Assembly: GCF_008365295.1 (NCBI RefSeq)
Contig: NZ_CP043505.1
Location: 1-64,000 of the forward strand
DNA: 64,000 nucleotides
Reading direction: 5' to 3'
Source of the DNA: Agromyces intestinalis
GTDB taxonomy: Bacteria > Actinomycetota > Actinomycetes > Actinomycetales > Microbacteriaceae
Of this stretch, positions 43,250-52,309 are shown piece after piece; positions within the stretch are counted from its first letter, which is position 1; every line of letters begins with the position of its first letter. The notes beneath the pieces are model-generated. The model was given only the letters and a program-made list of their open reading frames with translations. It was not told where the DNA came from and did not search any database. Both the position numbers and the translations under genes were made by a program.

Positions 43250-43840
43250 GTGTCCGCGACTCCCCCGGCTTCGCCGCGCACGTGCGACCTCACCGTGCGA
43301 GGCAGCCGATGCGGTGCCCCCGTCGCCGACGAAGCCGCCCCGATCGCGCTCTGCACCACGCACCTGCTGCTCGCGCACGATTGGGTCGTGCGCGACGCGG
43401 GCGTGACCGACTTGCTTCCGTCGCCCTGCCGGCTCTGCGCGTCGCGCGTCGGGGTGCGGTACCCGAGCGGGTGGGTGTGCGCGGCGTGCGAGTGGCGCGT
43501 CGGAGAGGTGCCCGACGACGACCTCGTGCTGCCGCGCGTCGACGTCGTCTACTACCTGCGCTACGACGACCGCATCAAGATCGGCACCTCGTCGCGGCCA
43601 CGGCAGCGCATCGCGGCGCTTCCGCACCACGAGGTGCTCGCATTCGAGCGCGGCGGCCGGCTGCTCGAGCACCGCCGGCACCTGCAGTTCGCCGAGCATC
43701 GCATCCCCGGCACCGAGTGGTTCGAGATCGACGACGCGCTCAGCGCCCATGTCGCGCTCGTTCGCGACGGCGTCGACGACCCGTGGCAGCGCTACGCGCT
43801 CTGGCTGAGCCGCGAGGCCGCACTCCACGGCGCCGACTGA
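43250..43840 (+). CDS. GIY-YIG-like (T5orf172/Mug113 type) protein
   Basis: A 196-residue protein. N-terminal part (1-90) has Cys pairs (CDLTVRGSRCG, CRLCASR, CAACEW) that may bind zinc. The C-terminal part looks like a compact GIY-YIG nuclease variant: VVYYLRYDDRIKIGTSSRPRQRI (strands and Arg helix) with H and E in LEHRRHLQFAEHR and GTEWFEID at the end, as in T5orf172/Mug113 domains. Nuclease activity is inferred, not proven. It may be a damage-response protein because of the SOS-like box in its promoter. A GTG start at 43250 is set by the promoter. Confidence 0.75.
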   Translation: MSATPPASPRTCDLTVRGSRCGAPVADEAAPIALCTTHLLLAHDWVVRDAGVTDLLPSPCRLCASRVGVRYPSGWVCAACEWRVGEVPDDDLVLPRVDVVYYLRYDDRIKIGTSSRPRQRIAALPHHEVLAFERGGRLLEHRRHLQFAEHRIPGTEWFEIDDALSAHVALVRDGVDDPWQRYALWLSREAALHGAD

Positions 43841-43878
43841 GACATCCCGCCGGGCGATGCCGATACGGGCGCGCCGGG

Positions 43879-44097
43879 CTACCCCACGACGAGCACGACG
43901 ATCGCCGCGACGGCCGACACCGCCGCGATCACCAGCGCCGCGGTGATGAGCACCGCATGCACCGCGTAGAAGCGCGTGCGGCGGCCCTCGGCGTCGCGGG
44001 CACGCGGGTCGTCGGCGATGCGCTTCAGGAAGCGCGGCCAGACGATCGCGTTGAAGGCGGCGTTCACGAGCAGGAGCACGGCGAGGAGGGTGAGCAC
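43879..44097 (-). CDS. Small SCO4848-like membrane protein
   Basis: A 72-residue protein with two membrane helices (about 2-20 and 45-70) and the segment FNAIVWPRFLKRIADDPRARD, then RTRFYAVHAVLITAALVI. This recalls the SCO4848 family (WPxFLK, FxxVH). Function unknown. Converges with the GIY-YIG gene, and lies 20 bp downstream of the next minus-strand gene, with which it may be cotranscribed. Confidence 0.7.
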   Translation of the reverse strand: MLTLLAVLLLVNAAFNAIVWPRFLKRIADDPRARDAEGRRTRFYAVHAVLITAALVIAAVSAVAAIVVLVVG

Positions 44098-44117
44098 GCC
44101 TCCAGCCTAGGCACCAC

Positions 44118-44456
44118 TCAGTCGCTGGTCTGCCGCGCCTGCTGGCGCTCGAGCCGCTCCCCCGACGACGGCATGCCGAGCTCGTTGAGCGGAGCGTCAT
44201 CGGCTCGCTCGGGAAGCCGATCGTCGGTGGGGCACTCCATCAGGACGTTGCCGGATGCCTCGGCGAACGTGTGCTCCGAGATCGGATGCCCGCACACCGG
44301 GCAGGGGCGCGCCGCAAGCTCGGCCGGGTCGACCGGGTCGGAGGCCTCGGTGATGGGTGGGGCGCCGAAGATCGGCTCGAGCGCATGATCGACTCGATCG
44401 AAGAACCTCGTGAACGCGTTGCCGTCCTCTGGGCGGCCCGCTGCATCGCTGGCCAT
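44118..44456 (-). CDS. Hypothetical protein with zinc-ribbon-like motif
   Basis: A 112-residue protein of unknown function. Central CPVCGHPISEHTF with a later Cys (VLMECP) could form one metal site (C-x2-C, His, His, Cys). The N-terminal part (NAFTRFFDRVDHALEPIFG) is amphipathic; the C-terminus is polar. Similar small proteins are found in Microbacteriaceae as far as I recall. ATG 44456; divergent from the SDR gene with 58 bp between. Confidence 0.65.
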   Translation of the reverse strand: MASDAAGRPEDGNAFTRFFDRVDHALEPIFGAPPITEASDPVDPAELAARPCPVCGHPISEHTFAEASGNVLMECPTDDRLPERADDAPLNELGMPSSGERLERQQARQTSD

Positions 44457-44501
44457 GGGCCGATGGTACGCCCCGCGAGGTCCGCGTCGCTACCGTTCCC
44501 C

Positions 44502-44507
44502 TAGGCT
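44502..44507 (+). promoter_or_regulatory. -10 element of leaderless SDR gene
   Basis: TAGGCT lies 7 nt before ATG 44515. Confidence 0.5.
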
Positions 44508-44514
44508 GGCGGGC

Positions 44515-45279
44515 ATGACGACGGATGCCCCGAATCGCCCGGTCACGATCATCACGGGCGGTGGCCGTGGCATCGGCGCGGCGATCGCCGACCGGCTCGC
44601 CGCCGACGGGCACGACCTGTTCCTCACCTATCGCGACCGCGCGGCCGACGCCGAGGCGGTCGCCCATCGGTGCCGTGCCGCCGGATCCAGGGTCGAACTC
44701 CACCAGGTCGAGCTCGCGGATCTCGAGGCCGCCGCCGGAGTGGTTCCCGCCGCCGTCGCCGCGTTCGGCGTCGTGACGGGCCTGGTGAACAACGCCGGCA
44801 TCACGGGCAAGATCGGGCCGTTCCTGGACGCGCCCATCGAGGAGTCCGAACTCGTCTTCCGCATCAACGTGCTCGCCCCGATCGTGCTCACCCGGGCGGC
44901 GATCGCGCACATGTCGACCGAGCGCGGCGGCGCCGGCGGGGCGATCGTGAACATCTCCTCGGGTGCCGCGACGAACGGGTCGCCGCACACGTACATCCCG
45001 TATGCGATGAGCAAGGCGGCGCTCAACGTGCTCACGATCGGCGCGGCCAAAGAGTTCGCGGCCGACGGCGTGCGGGTCAACACGGTCTCGCCGGGCACCA
45101 CGTTCACCGAGATCCACGCCGCCGCGGGTCGGCCCGACGCGCCGACCGAGCGTGCCGGTCGAATCCCGATGGGCCGGGCCGGGTACCCGCACGAGATCGC
45201 GGGTGCCGTCGCGTACCTGCTCTCGACCGACGCGTCGTACACGACCGGCACCGACATCCGCGTCACCGGCGGCAACTGA
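44515..45279 (+). CDS. SDR family oxidoreductase (FabG-like)
   Basis: A 254-residue classical SDR with every canonical motif: TGGGRGIGAAIA (cofactor, about 15-26), NNAG at about 90, Ser in IVNISSGAA, and the YAMSK Tyr/Lys pair, then SPGTTFTEIHA and the C-terminal TGTDIRVTGGN. Arg after the second strand (TYRDRAADAE) points to NADP(H). It may be a sugar or ketone reductase. Stands alone; converges with the dhaM gene over a terminator. Confidence 0.9.
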   Translation: MTTDAPNRPVTIITGGGRGIGAAIADRLAADGHDLFLTYRDRAADAEAVAHRCRAAGSRVELHQVELADLEAAAGVVPAAVAAFGVVTGLVNNAGITGKIGPFLDAPIEESELVFRINVLAPIVLTRAAIAHMSTERGGAGGAIVNISSGAATNGSPHTYIPYAMSKAALNVLTIGAAKEFAADGVRVNTVSPGTTFTEIHAAAGRPDAPTERAGRIPMGRAGYPHEIAGAVAYLLSTDASYTTGTDIRVTGGN

Positions 45280-45302
45280 GGGTTCGGCGGCAACGAAGCG
45301 GG

Positions 45303-45329
45303 TCCGGTCGGTTCCCCCTGCCGACCGGA
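45303..45329. terminator. Bidirectional terminator hairpin
   Basis: TCCGGTCGG (45303-45311) pairs with CCGACCGGA (45321-45329) over a 9-nt loop, between the convergent SDR and dhaM genes. Confidence 0.65.
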
Positions 45330-45344
45330 CACCGTCCCGCGCGG

Positions 45345-46058
45345 TCAGGCTTCGCCGAACCCCGACTCGGCCAGCGCAGCGATCGCTGTGACGGCGCCAC
45401 CGCCGGCCGGATCCTCGGTCGAGATGACGACCTCGGCGCCCTTGGTGAGCCCGAGCGCCATGATCGCGAGCAGGCTCTTCGCGTCGACGCCGTTCACGGT
45501 CACCTTCTGCGGGAACGTCGCGGCGAGCTTCACCAACTCGGCGGCCGGCCGGGCATGCAGGCCGTCGGCGTTCACGAGCGTCACGGTGCGGCTGAAGCCG
45601 GCGGATGCATCGGAGCTCGCGTCTGCGGCGACATCCGAAGCCCGCACGCCGGCCTGGCCGGCGTCCCCGGCGCCGCGCGCCGACTCGGCCGCCGCGACCA
45701 CGGCATCGAGATCGTCGCCCGCCTCGGCTGCGACCGCCGCGGCGACCCCGCCCTCGACGAGCGGTGCATCGACGATGCGCACCCGCTCGCGCTGCTCGTC
45801 GTCGAGGAAGTCGAGTGCGGTCTCAGCGGTGAGGATCGCCGACCCGAGGTCGCAGAGCACCGCGACCCCCGCACCCGCGTCGGCCTCGGCGATGCCCGCG
45901 GTCACTTTCTCGAAACTGGTGCCGATCCGATCGTCGTCCGTGCCGCCCGCAGCGACGAGCAGCGCGTTCGGCGCCATCTGCCCGGCGAGCTCGACCAGTC
46001 CGCGCGCGATCGACTCGGAGTGCGAGACGAACACCACGCCCACACGCTGATCCGCCAC
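45345..46058 (-). CDS. dhaM: DhaM phosphotransfer subunit fused to HPr
   Basis: A 237-residue phosphotransfer protein. The N-terminal EIIA-mannose-like DhaM domain (about 1-130) has the active His in VVFVSHSESIARG and CDLGSAILTAET. An Ala/Gly/Asp-rich linker (about 125-155) follows, then a complete HPr domain (about 156-237) with the His in DGLHARPAAELV and the Ser region in DAKSLLAIMALG. It passes phosphate from PEP via enzyme I to ADP bound on DhaL. No EI-like domain is fused, unlike E. coli DhaM. GTG 46058 lies 1 bp after the dhaL stop. Confidence 0.92.
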   Translation of the reverse strand: MADQRVGVVFVSHSESIARGLVELAGQMAPNALLVAAGGTDDDRIGTSFEKVTAGIAEADAGAGVAVLCDLGSAILTAETALDFLDDEQRERVRIVDAPLVEGGVAAAVAAEAGDDLDAVVAAAESARGAGDAGQAGVRASDVAADASSDASAGFSRTVTLVNADGLHARPAAELVKLAATFPQKVTVNGVDAKSLLAIMALGLTKGAEVVISTEDPAGGGAVTAIAALAESGFGEA

Positions 46059-46059
46059 G

Positions 46060-46698
46060 TCAGGCTCCCGCTGCGGCCGCCGCCGCGTCGAGGAGCAACG
46101 CGGTCGACTGCGCACCGGGGTCGCGATGACCGGCCGAGCGCTCGCCGAGGTAGCTCGCGCGGCCCTTGCGTGCCACGAGCGGCTCGGTCGCCACCGCGCC
46201 GGCCGCCGCAGCCTCGGCGGCCGCGCGCAGCACGGCACCGGGCTCCGCCCCGGCGGCTGCCGCAGCATCCGCAGCATCGACCGCCGGAGTCCACGCGTCG
46301 ATCATGGTCTTGTCCTCCAACTCGGCCTTGCCGCGCGAGACGATGCCGTCGCGTGCGGCCGTGAGCACCGCCGCGATGGCGGCGCCGTCGAGTTCGGAGG
46401 CGGGGCCGGCCGCGACCGCGCCCTTCAGGTAGGCGGTGCCGTAGAGCGGACCGGCTGCGCCGCCGACCGTCGAGATCAGCGTCGTCGCAACCAGCTTCAG
46501 CACGTCGCCGGGGCTCGCGTCGTCGGCGAGGCCGTCGAGCTTGCCGATCACTGCCTGGAATCCGCGGTCCATGTTCTCGCCGTGGTCGCCATCGCCGATC
46601 TCGCGGTCGAGGGTGATGAGCTCCACTCGATGCTCACCGATCACGTCGGCGCTGCGCCGCACCCAGTCGACCGCCCAGTCCCTGCCGAGTCCCGCCAT
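46060..46698 (-). CDS. dhaL: Dihydroxyacetone kinase ADP-binding subunit DhaL
   Basis: A 212-residue helical barrel protein holding tightly bound ADP/Mg that is phosphorylated by DhaM and gives phosphate to dihydroxyacetone on DhaK. The Mg-binding Asp cluster is DREIGDGDHGENMDRG (about 30-45), and the nucleotide loop includes GGAAGPLYGTAYLKGA. A C-terminal RASYLGERSAGHRDPGAQS is the family ending. It starts 1 bp after the dhaK stop. Confidence 0.95.
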   Translation of the reverse strand: MAGLGRDWAVDWVRRSADVIGEHRVELITLDREIGDGDHGENMDRGFQAVIGKLDGLADDASPGDVLKLVATTLISTVGGAAGPLYGTAYLKGAVAAGPASELDGAAIAAVLTAARDGIVSRGKAELEDKTMIDAWTPAVDAADAAAAAGAEPGAVLRAAAEAAAAGAVATEPLVARKGRASYLGERSAGHRDPGAQSTALLLDAAAAAAGA

Positions 46699-46699
46699 A

Positions 46700-47701
46700 T
46701 CAGCGACCCCACCGGAGCGCCGGCGTCTGCACCGGGGCGTCCCAGAGTTCGACGAGTTCGTCGTCGAGCTTCAGCAGTGTCAGCGAGAAGCCCTGCATCT
46801 CGAGGGAGGTGATGTAGTTGCCCACGAGCGAGCGGCTGATCTCGATGCCCTTGCCCGCCAGCACCTCGGCGGCGTGCTTGTACGCGATGAACAGCTCGAC
46901 CTCGGGCGTGCCGCCCATACCGTTCACGAACAACAGCACCCGGTCGCCCGACGAGTACGGCAAGTCCTCGAGGATCGGAGTGAGCATGCGATCGACGATC
47001 GCGTCGGCAGGTTCGAGCTTCAGCCGTTCGCGCCCGGGCTCGCCGTGGATGCCGATGCCGAGCTCGTACTCGTCCTCGGCGAGCGTGAAGCTCGGCTCAC
47101 CGGCGTGCGGCACGATGCAGGGCGTGAGCGCCATGCCCATCGAGCGCGCGTTGGCATTGACCCGCTCGGCGATCTCGGCCACCTGGTCGAGGGAGTCGCC
47201 GCGCTGGGCCGCGGCGCCGGCGATCTTCTCGACCAGCACGGTGCCCGCGACACCGCGACGGCCCGCGGTGTACAGCGAGTCCTTGACGGCGACGTCGTCG
47301 TTCGTGATGACTGCCCGCACCTCGATGCCCTCGGCGGCGGCCAGGTCGGCGGCCGTCTCGAAGTTGAGCACGTCGCCCGTGTAGTTCTTCACGATGTGCA
47401 GCACGCCGGCGCCGCCGTCGACGGCCTTCGTCGCTGCGAGGATCGGGTCGGGCGTCGGCGAGGTGAAGACCGCGCCGGGCACCGCGGCGTCGAGCATGCC
47501 GTAGCCGACATACCCCGCGTGGAGCGGTTCGTGACCGCTGCCGCCGCCGCTCACGAGGGCGACCTTGCCCTGGATGGGTGCGTCGGCGCGAACGACGTAG
47601 ATCGGGTCGTACTCCGCTCGCACGAGATCCGCATGGGCCGCGGCGAATCCCGCGACCGACTCGTCGACCACCTGCTTCGGGTCGTTGATGATCTTCTTCA
47701 A
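46700..47701 (-). CDS. dhaK: Dihydroxyacetone kinase substrate subunit DhaK
   Basis: A 333-residue subunit that binds dihydroxyacetone covalently as a hemiaminal on a His (IGIHGEPG, about 213-220). Other conserved stretches: [16 protein letters not shown] (about 50-65) and [16 protein letters not shown]. The start is TTG at 47701 ([13 protein letters not shown]), preceded by AAGGGA; it gives exactly the family length, while an ATG is not available near by. First gene of dhaK-dhaL-dhaM. A TAGGTT hexamer about 70-80 nt upstream may be its -10. Confidence 0.93.
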   Translation of the reverse strand: MKKIINDPKQVVDESVAGFAAAHADLVRAEYDPIYVVRADAPIQGKVALVSGGGSGHEPLHAGYVGYGMLDAAVPGAVFTSPTPDPILAATKAVDGGAGVLHIVKNYTGDVLNFETAADLAAAEGIEVRAVITNDDVAVKDSLYTAGRRGVAGTVLVEKIAGAAAQRGDSLDQVAEIAERVNANARSMGMALTPCIVPHAGEPSFTLAEDEYELGIGIHGEPGRERLKLEPADAIVDRMLTPILEDLPYSSGDRVLLFVNGMGGTPEVELFIAYKHAAEVLAGKGIEISRSLVGNYITSLEMQGFSLTLLKLDDELVELWDAPVQTPALRWGR

Positions 47702-47853
47702 CGGACATCCCTTCCCCTCGGCTGCCCGACACCGCGCGACGATGCATCGGCTCCGACGCAGCACCTGCCCACAACCTACGCCCCGAACGGGATGCGCCGT
47801 AAGGGTCCGCACGAATTCCGGCGCGGCCCTCGTCCGCGGCGGGTCCGCGCGAG

Positions 47854-47859
47854 TATCGT
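47854..47859 (+). promoter_or_regulatory. Possible -10 element of glpF
   Basis: TATCGT, about 60 nt before the glpF GTG, in the 219-bp divergent gap with dhaK. The rest of that gap shows no clear palindrome. Confidence 0.35.
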
Positions 47860-47920
47860 GTGCGCTATCCGGCCCGTCGGCTCCGCCCGCGGGGCCCCAG
47901 CGAAGGGATGGAAAGTCAAC

Positions 47921-48697
47921 GTGGACAATCTCGGCACCCTCTTCCTCGCCGAACTGGTCGGGACGGCAATGCTCGTCCTGCTCGGTTGCGGCGTCGTCGC
48001 CAACGTCGTGCTCGCCAAAACGAAGGGCAACGGCGGCGGATGGCTCCTCATCAACTTCGGATGGGGCCTCGCCGTGTTCGCCGGTGTCATCGTCGCCTAC
48101 GCGTCGGGTGCGCACATCAACCCCGCCGTCACCCTCGGCCTCGTGGCCAACGGCGCGACGGAGTTCGGCAACTCGGCCTTCGGCACGACGGTTCCGGTCG
48201 ACTTCCTGTCGGTCATCGCCTACATCGGCGCGCAGCTGATCGGTGCGATCATCGGCGCCGTCATCGTCTGGCTCGGATACAAGCAGCACTTCGACGAGGA
48301 GCCCGAAGCCGGGCTCAAGCTCGCGGTGTTCTCGACCGGTCCGGCGATCCGCTCCTACGCGTGGAACCTCATCACCGAGATCATCGGCACTTTCGTGCTG
48401 GTGTTCGTGGTGATCGGCTTCGGCGGCGGGCGGCAGGGCGACGGCGGCCTCGCGGCGCTCGGCGCATTGCCGGTCGCGCTCCTGGTGGTCGGCATCGGCG
48501 CCTCCCTCGGTGGTCCCACGGGCTACGCGATCAACCCGGCTCGTGACCTCGGCCCCCGCCTCGCCCACGCGATTCTGCCCATCAAGGGCAAGGGCTCGAG
48601 CGACTGGAGCTACTCCTGGGTCCCCGTGGTGGGCCCGATCATCGGCGGCCTGCTCGCAGGCTGGGCCGCCATCCCGCTCCTGCCGATCCTCGGATGA
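47921..48697 (+). CDS. glpF: Glycerol uptake facilitator (aquaglyceroporin)
   Basis: A 258-residue MIP-family channel. The two pore motifs are present as HINPAVTLG (about 66-74) and [14 protein letters not shown] (about 206-219); the Asp after the second NPAR marks the glycerol-conducting subfamily. Six membrane helices plus two half-helices. GTG 47921 is preceded by AAGGGA. glpK lies 140 bp downstream past a hairpin, and the dihydroxyacetone kinase operon lies divergent. Confidence 0.94.
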   Translation: MDNLGTLFLAELVGTAMLVLLGCGVVANVVLAKTKGNGGGWLLINFGWGLAVFAGVIVAYASGAHINPAVTLGLVANGATEFGNSAFGTTVPVDFLSVIAYIGAQLIGAIIGAVIVWLGYKQHFDEEPEAGLKLAVFSTGPAIRSYAWNLITEIIGTFVLVFVVIGFGGGRQGDGGLAALGALPVALLVVGIGASLGGPTGYAINPARDLGPRLAHAILPIKGKGSSDWSYSWVPVVGPIIGGLLAGWAAIPLLPILG

Positions 48698-48702
48698 GCC
48701 TC

Positions 48703-48731
48703 GGGGGCCGGTCCGCGAAGGACCGGCCCCC
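48703..48731 (+). terminator. Hairpin between glpF and glpK
   Basis: A perfect 12-bp stem (48703-48714 with 48720-48731), loop GCGAA, 6 bp after the glpF stop. It is probably a terminator or partial attenuator that lowers glpK read-through. Confidence 0.7.
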
Positions 48732-48837
48732 GCCTCGTTCACCGGGCCGACAGGGCACCGGACCGGAGGATGCGTCCTCCGCTCCCCCGCACACGTCCGG
48801 CGGCTTCCGGCCGCCGACGAAGAAATGAGAGGACGGC

Positions 48838-50352
48838 ATGGCCGACTACATCCTGGCCATCGACCAGGGAACCACCAGCACCCGAGCGATCGTGTTCGAC
48901 AAGAAGGGATCGATCGTCTCGGTCGGTCAGCTCGAGCACGAGCAGATCTTCCCGAAGGCGGGCTGGGTCGAGCACGATCCCGCCGAGATCTGGACGAACA
49001 CCCGCGAGGTGATCGGGCAGGCGCTCGGCAAGGCCGACCTGACCCGGCACGACATCGCCGCGGTCGGGATCACCAACCAGCGCGAGACCGCCGTCGTCTG
49101 GGACAAGAACACCGGCGAGCCCGTCTACAACGCGATCGTCTGGCAGGACACCCGCACCCAGCCCATCGTCGACCGCCTCGCGGCCGACGGCGGGGTCGAG
49201 CGCTTCAAGCAGCAGGTCGGGCTTCCGCTGGCGACCTACTTCTCAGGCACCAAGATCGTGTGGATCCTCGAGAACGTCGAGGGTGCACGCGAGCGCGCCG
49301 AGGCCGGCGACCTGCTGTTCGGCACGACCGACTGCTGGGTGCTCTGGAACCTCACGGGCGGCCCCGACGGCGGCGTCCACGCGACGGATGTCACGAACGC
49401 GAGCCGCACGCTGTTCATGGATCTCGAGACGCTGCAGTGGGACGACGACATCCTCGCGGCCTTCGACGTCCCGCGCTCGATGCTGCCCGAGATCAGGTCG
49501 TCCTCCGAGGTGTACGGCAACGTCGAGTCCTCGAGCCTGCTGCGCGAGGTGCCGGTGGCGGGCATCCTCGGCGACCAGCAGGCGGCGACCTTCGGCCAGG
49601 CGGCGTTCGACGCCGGCGAGTCGAAGAACACCTACGGCACGGGCAACTTCCTGATCTTCAACACCGACACCGAGATCGTGCACTCGAAGAACGGGCTGCT
49701 CACCACGCTGGGTTACAAGCTGGGCGACCAACCGGCGCACTACGCGCTCGAGGGCTCGATCGCGGTCACCGGGTCGCTGATCCAGTGGCTGCGCGACAAC
49801 CTCGGGCTCATCGCGAGCGCACCCGAGGTCGAGGATCTGGCGAAGACCGTCGACGACAACGGGGGCGCGTACTTCGTGCCGGCGTTCTCGGGCCTGTTCG
49901 CGCCGTACTGGCGAGCGGACGCGCGCGGTGCGCTCGTCGGCCTCACCCGGTACGTCAACAAGGGGCACATCGCGCGCGCCGCGCTCGAGGCGACCGCGTT
50001 CCAGACCCGCGAGGTGCTCGAGGCGGTCAACGCCGACTCGGGCGTGGACCTCACCGAGCTGAAGGTCGACGGCGGCATGATCGCGAACAACACGCTCATG
50101 CAGTTCCAGGCCGACATCCTCGGGGTGCCGGTGGTGCGGCCGGTCGTCGCTGAGACGACCGCGCTCGGCGCGGCCTACGCGGCGGGCCTCGCGGTCGGAT
50201 TCTGGTCGGATCTCGACGAGCTGCGTGCCAACTGGCAGGAGGACTCGCGCTGGGAGCCGAAGATGGATGCCGACGAGCGCGACCGGCAGATCCGGCTCTG
50301 GAAGAAGGCCGTCACGAAGACGTTCGACTGGGTCGACGACGACGTGAAGTGA
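48838..50352 (+). CDS. glpK: Glycerol kinase
   Basis: A 504-residue FGGY-family kinase making glycerol 3-phosphate. Motifs: [13 protein letters not shown] (phosphate loop, about 8-20), [10 protein letters not shown] (about 80-89), the catalytic Asp in [10 protein letters not shown] (about 243), and [13 protein letters not shown]. The C-terminal [18 protein letters not shown] and GAAYAAGLA close the fold. ATG 48838 follows GAGAGGA by 5-6 nt. Together with GlpF it takes up and traps glycerol; the product feeds glycolysis and lipid synthesis. Confidence 0.97.
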   Translation: MADYILAIDQGTTSTRAIVFDKKGSIVSVGQLEHEQIFPKAGWVEHDPAEIWTNTREVIGQALGKADLTRHDIAAVGITNQRETAVVWDKNTGEPVYNAIVWQDTRTQPIVDRLAADGGVERFKQQVGLPLATYFSGTKIVWILENVEGARERAEAGDLLFGTTDCWVLWNLTGGPDGGVHATDVTNASRTLFMDLETLQWDDDILAAFDVPRSMLPEIRSSSEVYGNVESSSLLREVPVAGILGDQQAATFGQAAFDAGESKNTYGTGNFLIFNTDTEIVHSKNGLLTTLGYKLGDQPAHYALEGSIAVTGSLIQWLRDNLGLIASAPEVEDLAKTVDDNGGAYFVPAFSGLFAPYWRADARGALVGLTRYVNKGHIARAALEATAFQTREVLEAVNADSGVDLTELKVDGGMIANNTLMQFQADILGVPVVRPVVAETTALGAAYAAGLAVGFWSDLDELRANWQEDSRWEPKMDADERDRQIRLWKKAVTKTFDWVDDDVK

Positions 50353-50372
50353 TCGCGATTCCGCGAGAGCGA

Positions 50373-50409
50373 CGGATGCCCCGGGCGAGTCGATCGCCCG
50401 GGGCATCCG
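50373..50409. terminator. Bidirectional terminator between glpK and trpD
   Basis: A perfect 16-bp stem (50373-50388 with 50394-50409), 5-nt loop, between convergent genes. Confidence 0.85.
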
Positions 50410-50438
50410 GCTGTTGGCGGTCGCGACCGCATGCGTGA

Positions 50439-51491
50439 TCAGGCGCGCGTGGCCGCCACCCATTCCTCGAGCTTGCGCGCGGCCGCGCCGCTGTCGATGG
50501 CCTCCTCGGCCACCGCCATCTTGTCGCGGAACCGGTCGAGGATCGTGCGCTGGAACTGGTCGTGGTCGCGGGCCAGCTCGTACGAGACGAGCCCGGCGGC
50601 GGCGTTCAGCACGACGATGTCGCGGACGGGCCCGCGCGCGCCGGCGAGCACCTCGTGGACGATACCGGCGTTGTGCGCGGCGTCGCCGCCCTGGAGGTCC
50701 TCGATCGAGGCGCGCTCGATGCCGAGCTCGCGCGGGTCGAGGTCGTGCTCCTTGACCGTGCCGCGCGAGACCTCCCAGAGGTGGCTGTGGCCGGTGGTGG
50801 TCAGTTCGTCGAGCCCGTCGTCGCCGCGGAACACGAGGGCGGTCGCACCGCGAGTCTGGAAGACGCCGACGATGAGCGGCACGCGGTCGAGGTGGGCGAC
50901 GCCGACGGCGGATGCCTCCGGTCTGGCCGGGTTGCACAGCGGCCCGAGGAAGTTGAACACCGTGGGCACGCCGAGCTCGGCGCGCACCGGCCCTGCGTGA
51001 CGAAACCCGGGGTGGAACGCGCTCGCGAAGGCGAACGTCACGCCGGTGCGCTCGAAGACTTCGGCGACCCGTTCGGGAGCGAGGGTGAGGTCGATGCCGA
51101 GCGCGGCGAGCACGTCGGAGGACCCCGATGCCGAGCTCGCCGCCTTGTTGCCGTGCTTGACGACCGGCACACCCGATGCGGCCGCGATCACCGATGCCAT
51201 GGTCGACACGTTGACCGTGCCGAACCGGTCGCCGCCGGTGCCGACGATGTCGAGCGCCATCGGGTCGACCGTGAGCGGCAGCGCGTGCTCGAGGATGGCG
51301 TCGCGGAAGCCGACGATCTCGTCGACCGTCTCGCCCTTGCGCCGCAGCGCGATGAGGAATCCGGCGATCTGCGAACTCGTGGCGGCGCCGGTCACGATCT
51401 GCTCCATGCACCACGACGCGTCGGATACGCTCAGGTCCTCGCCGTCGAGCAGCGTGGTGAGAATGGCGGGCCAGGAGCGCGAGGACGTCAT
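50439..51491 (-). CDS. trpD: Anthranilate phosphoribosyltransferase
   Basis: A 350-residue enzyme of tryptophan synthesis that joins anthranilate and PRPP. Motifs: DIVGTGGDRFGTVNVSTM (PRPP and Mg binding, about 84-100), KHGNKAASSASGSSDVL, HPGFRHAGPVRAELG, and NFLGPLCNPARP. Start ATG at 51491; it lies divergent from ctaE across 139 bp. The same trpD-ctaE-qcrCAB order is known from mycobacteria and Streptomyces, so the position is ancestral rather than functional. Confidence 0.95.
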   Translation of the reverse strand: MTSSRSWPAILTTLLDGEDLSVSDASWCMEQIVTGAATSSQIAGFLIALRRKGETVDEIVGFRDAILEHALPLTVDPMALDIVGTGGDRFGTVNVSTMASVIAAASGVPVVKHGNKAASSASGSSDVLAALGIDLTLAPERVAEVFERTGVTFAFASAFHPGFRHAGPVRAELGVPTVFNFLGPLCNPARPEASAVGVAHLDRVPLIVGVFQTRGATALVFRGDDGLDELTTTGHSHLWEVSRGTVKEHDLDPRELGIERASIEDLQGGDAAHNAGIVHEVLAGARGPVRDIVVLNAAAGLVSYELARDHDQFQRTILDRFRDKMAVAEEAIDSGAAARKLEEWVAATRA

Positions 51492-51630
51492 GGCGACGAT
51501 CCTAGCGGCGGGATTCTCGGCGGATTCACGGCGGTTCCCGAGGTGCGTCCCGGCTCGATCGCAGCCGGCATTCCGACACAGCGTGCAGGTGTGATGAAAA
51601 CTCAGTCGCGCTTTCCTCCATAATGGGAGG

Positions 51631-52260
51631 GTGACGAGCACCTCTTTGACGCATCAGGCGAGCGCGCCCCTGATCAAACGCCCCAATACCGTCGCGGTGG
51701 GAACGATCGTCTGGCTGGGCAGCGAGGTCATGTTCTTCGCCGGCCTGTTCGCCATCTACTTCACGCTCAGATCGATGTCACCCGATCTGTGGGCTGCTGA
51801 GACGGCGCGCCTGAACCTGCCGTTCTCGACCGTGAACACGATCATCCTGGTCGCGTCGAGCTTCACCTGTCAGTTCGGCGTGTTCGCCGCCGAGCGCATG
51901 CAGCCCTACGCCACCGGGTGGAAGCCGACCCAGTGGGGCATGGTCGAGTGGTTCTTCCTCACCTATGTCATGGGCGCGATCTTCGTCGCCGGCCAGATCT
52001 GGGAGTACGCCTCGCTCGTCTCCGAGGGCATCGCGATCGACTCGAACTCGTACGGCTCCGCCTTCTACTTGACGACCGGGTTCCACGGCCTGCACGTGAC
52101 CGGCGGTCTCATCGCCTTCCTGCTCGTCATCGGGCGCGTGTTCGCGGTGAAGAACTTCGGTCACAAAGAAGCGACCAGCGCCATCGTCGTCTCGTACTAC
52201 TGGCACTTCGTCGATGTGGTGTGGATCGGCCTGTTCTTCGTCATCTACATCCTCAGATAG
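51631..52260 (+). CDS. ctaE: Cytochrome c oxidase subunit III
   Basis: A 209-residue subunit of the aa3 oxidase with five membrane helices. Family segments: [21 protein letters not shown] (about 28-48), the Glu in GQIWEYASL, and [12 protein letters not shown] and [16 protein letters not shown] near the end. The GTG start at 51631 has GGAGG directly before it and a CATAAT -10-like hexamer 6 nt upstream, so the start is either leaderless or has an unusually close ribosome site. First gene of ctaE-qcrC-qcrA-qcrB. Confidence 0.95.
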   Translation: MTSTSLTHQASAPLIKRPNTVAVGTIVWLGSEVMFFAGLFAIYFTLRSMSPDLWAAETARLNLPFSTVNTIILVASSFTCQFGVFAAERMQPYATGWKPTQWGMVEWFFLTYVMGAIFVAGQIWEYASLVSEGIAIDSNSYGSAFYLTTGFHGLHVTGGLIAFLLVIGRVFAVKNFGHKEATSAIVVSYYWHFVDVVWIGLFFVIYILR

Positions 52261-52309
52261 TCCGCGTCAGGAGCGTCAGCACCCCATGCCCGTGAACAGG
52301 AAGAAGCCC

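Noticed and set aside
48011-48546. Alternative-frame Arg-rich open frames within glpF, qcr and cta genes
   Set aside because: These are shadows in other frames of well-supported membrane protein genes.
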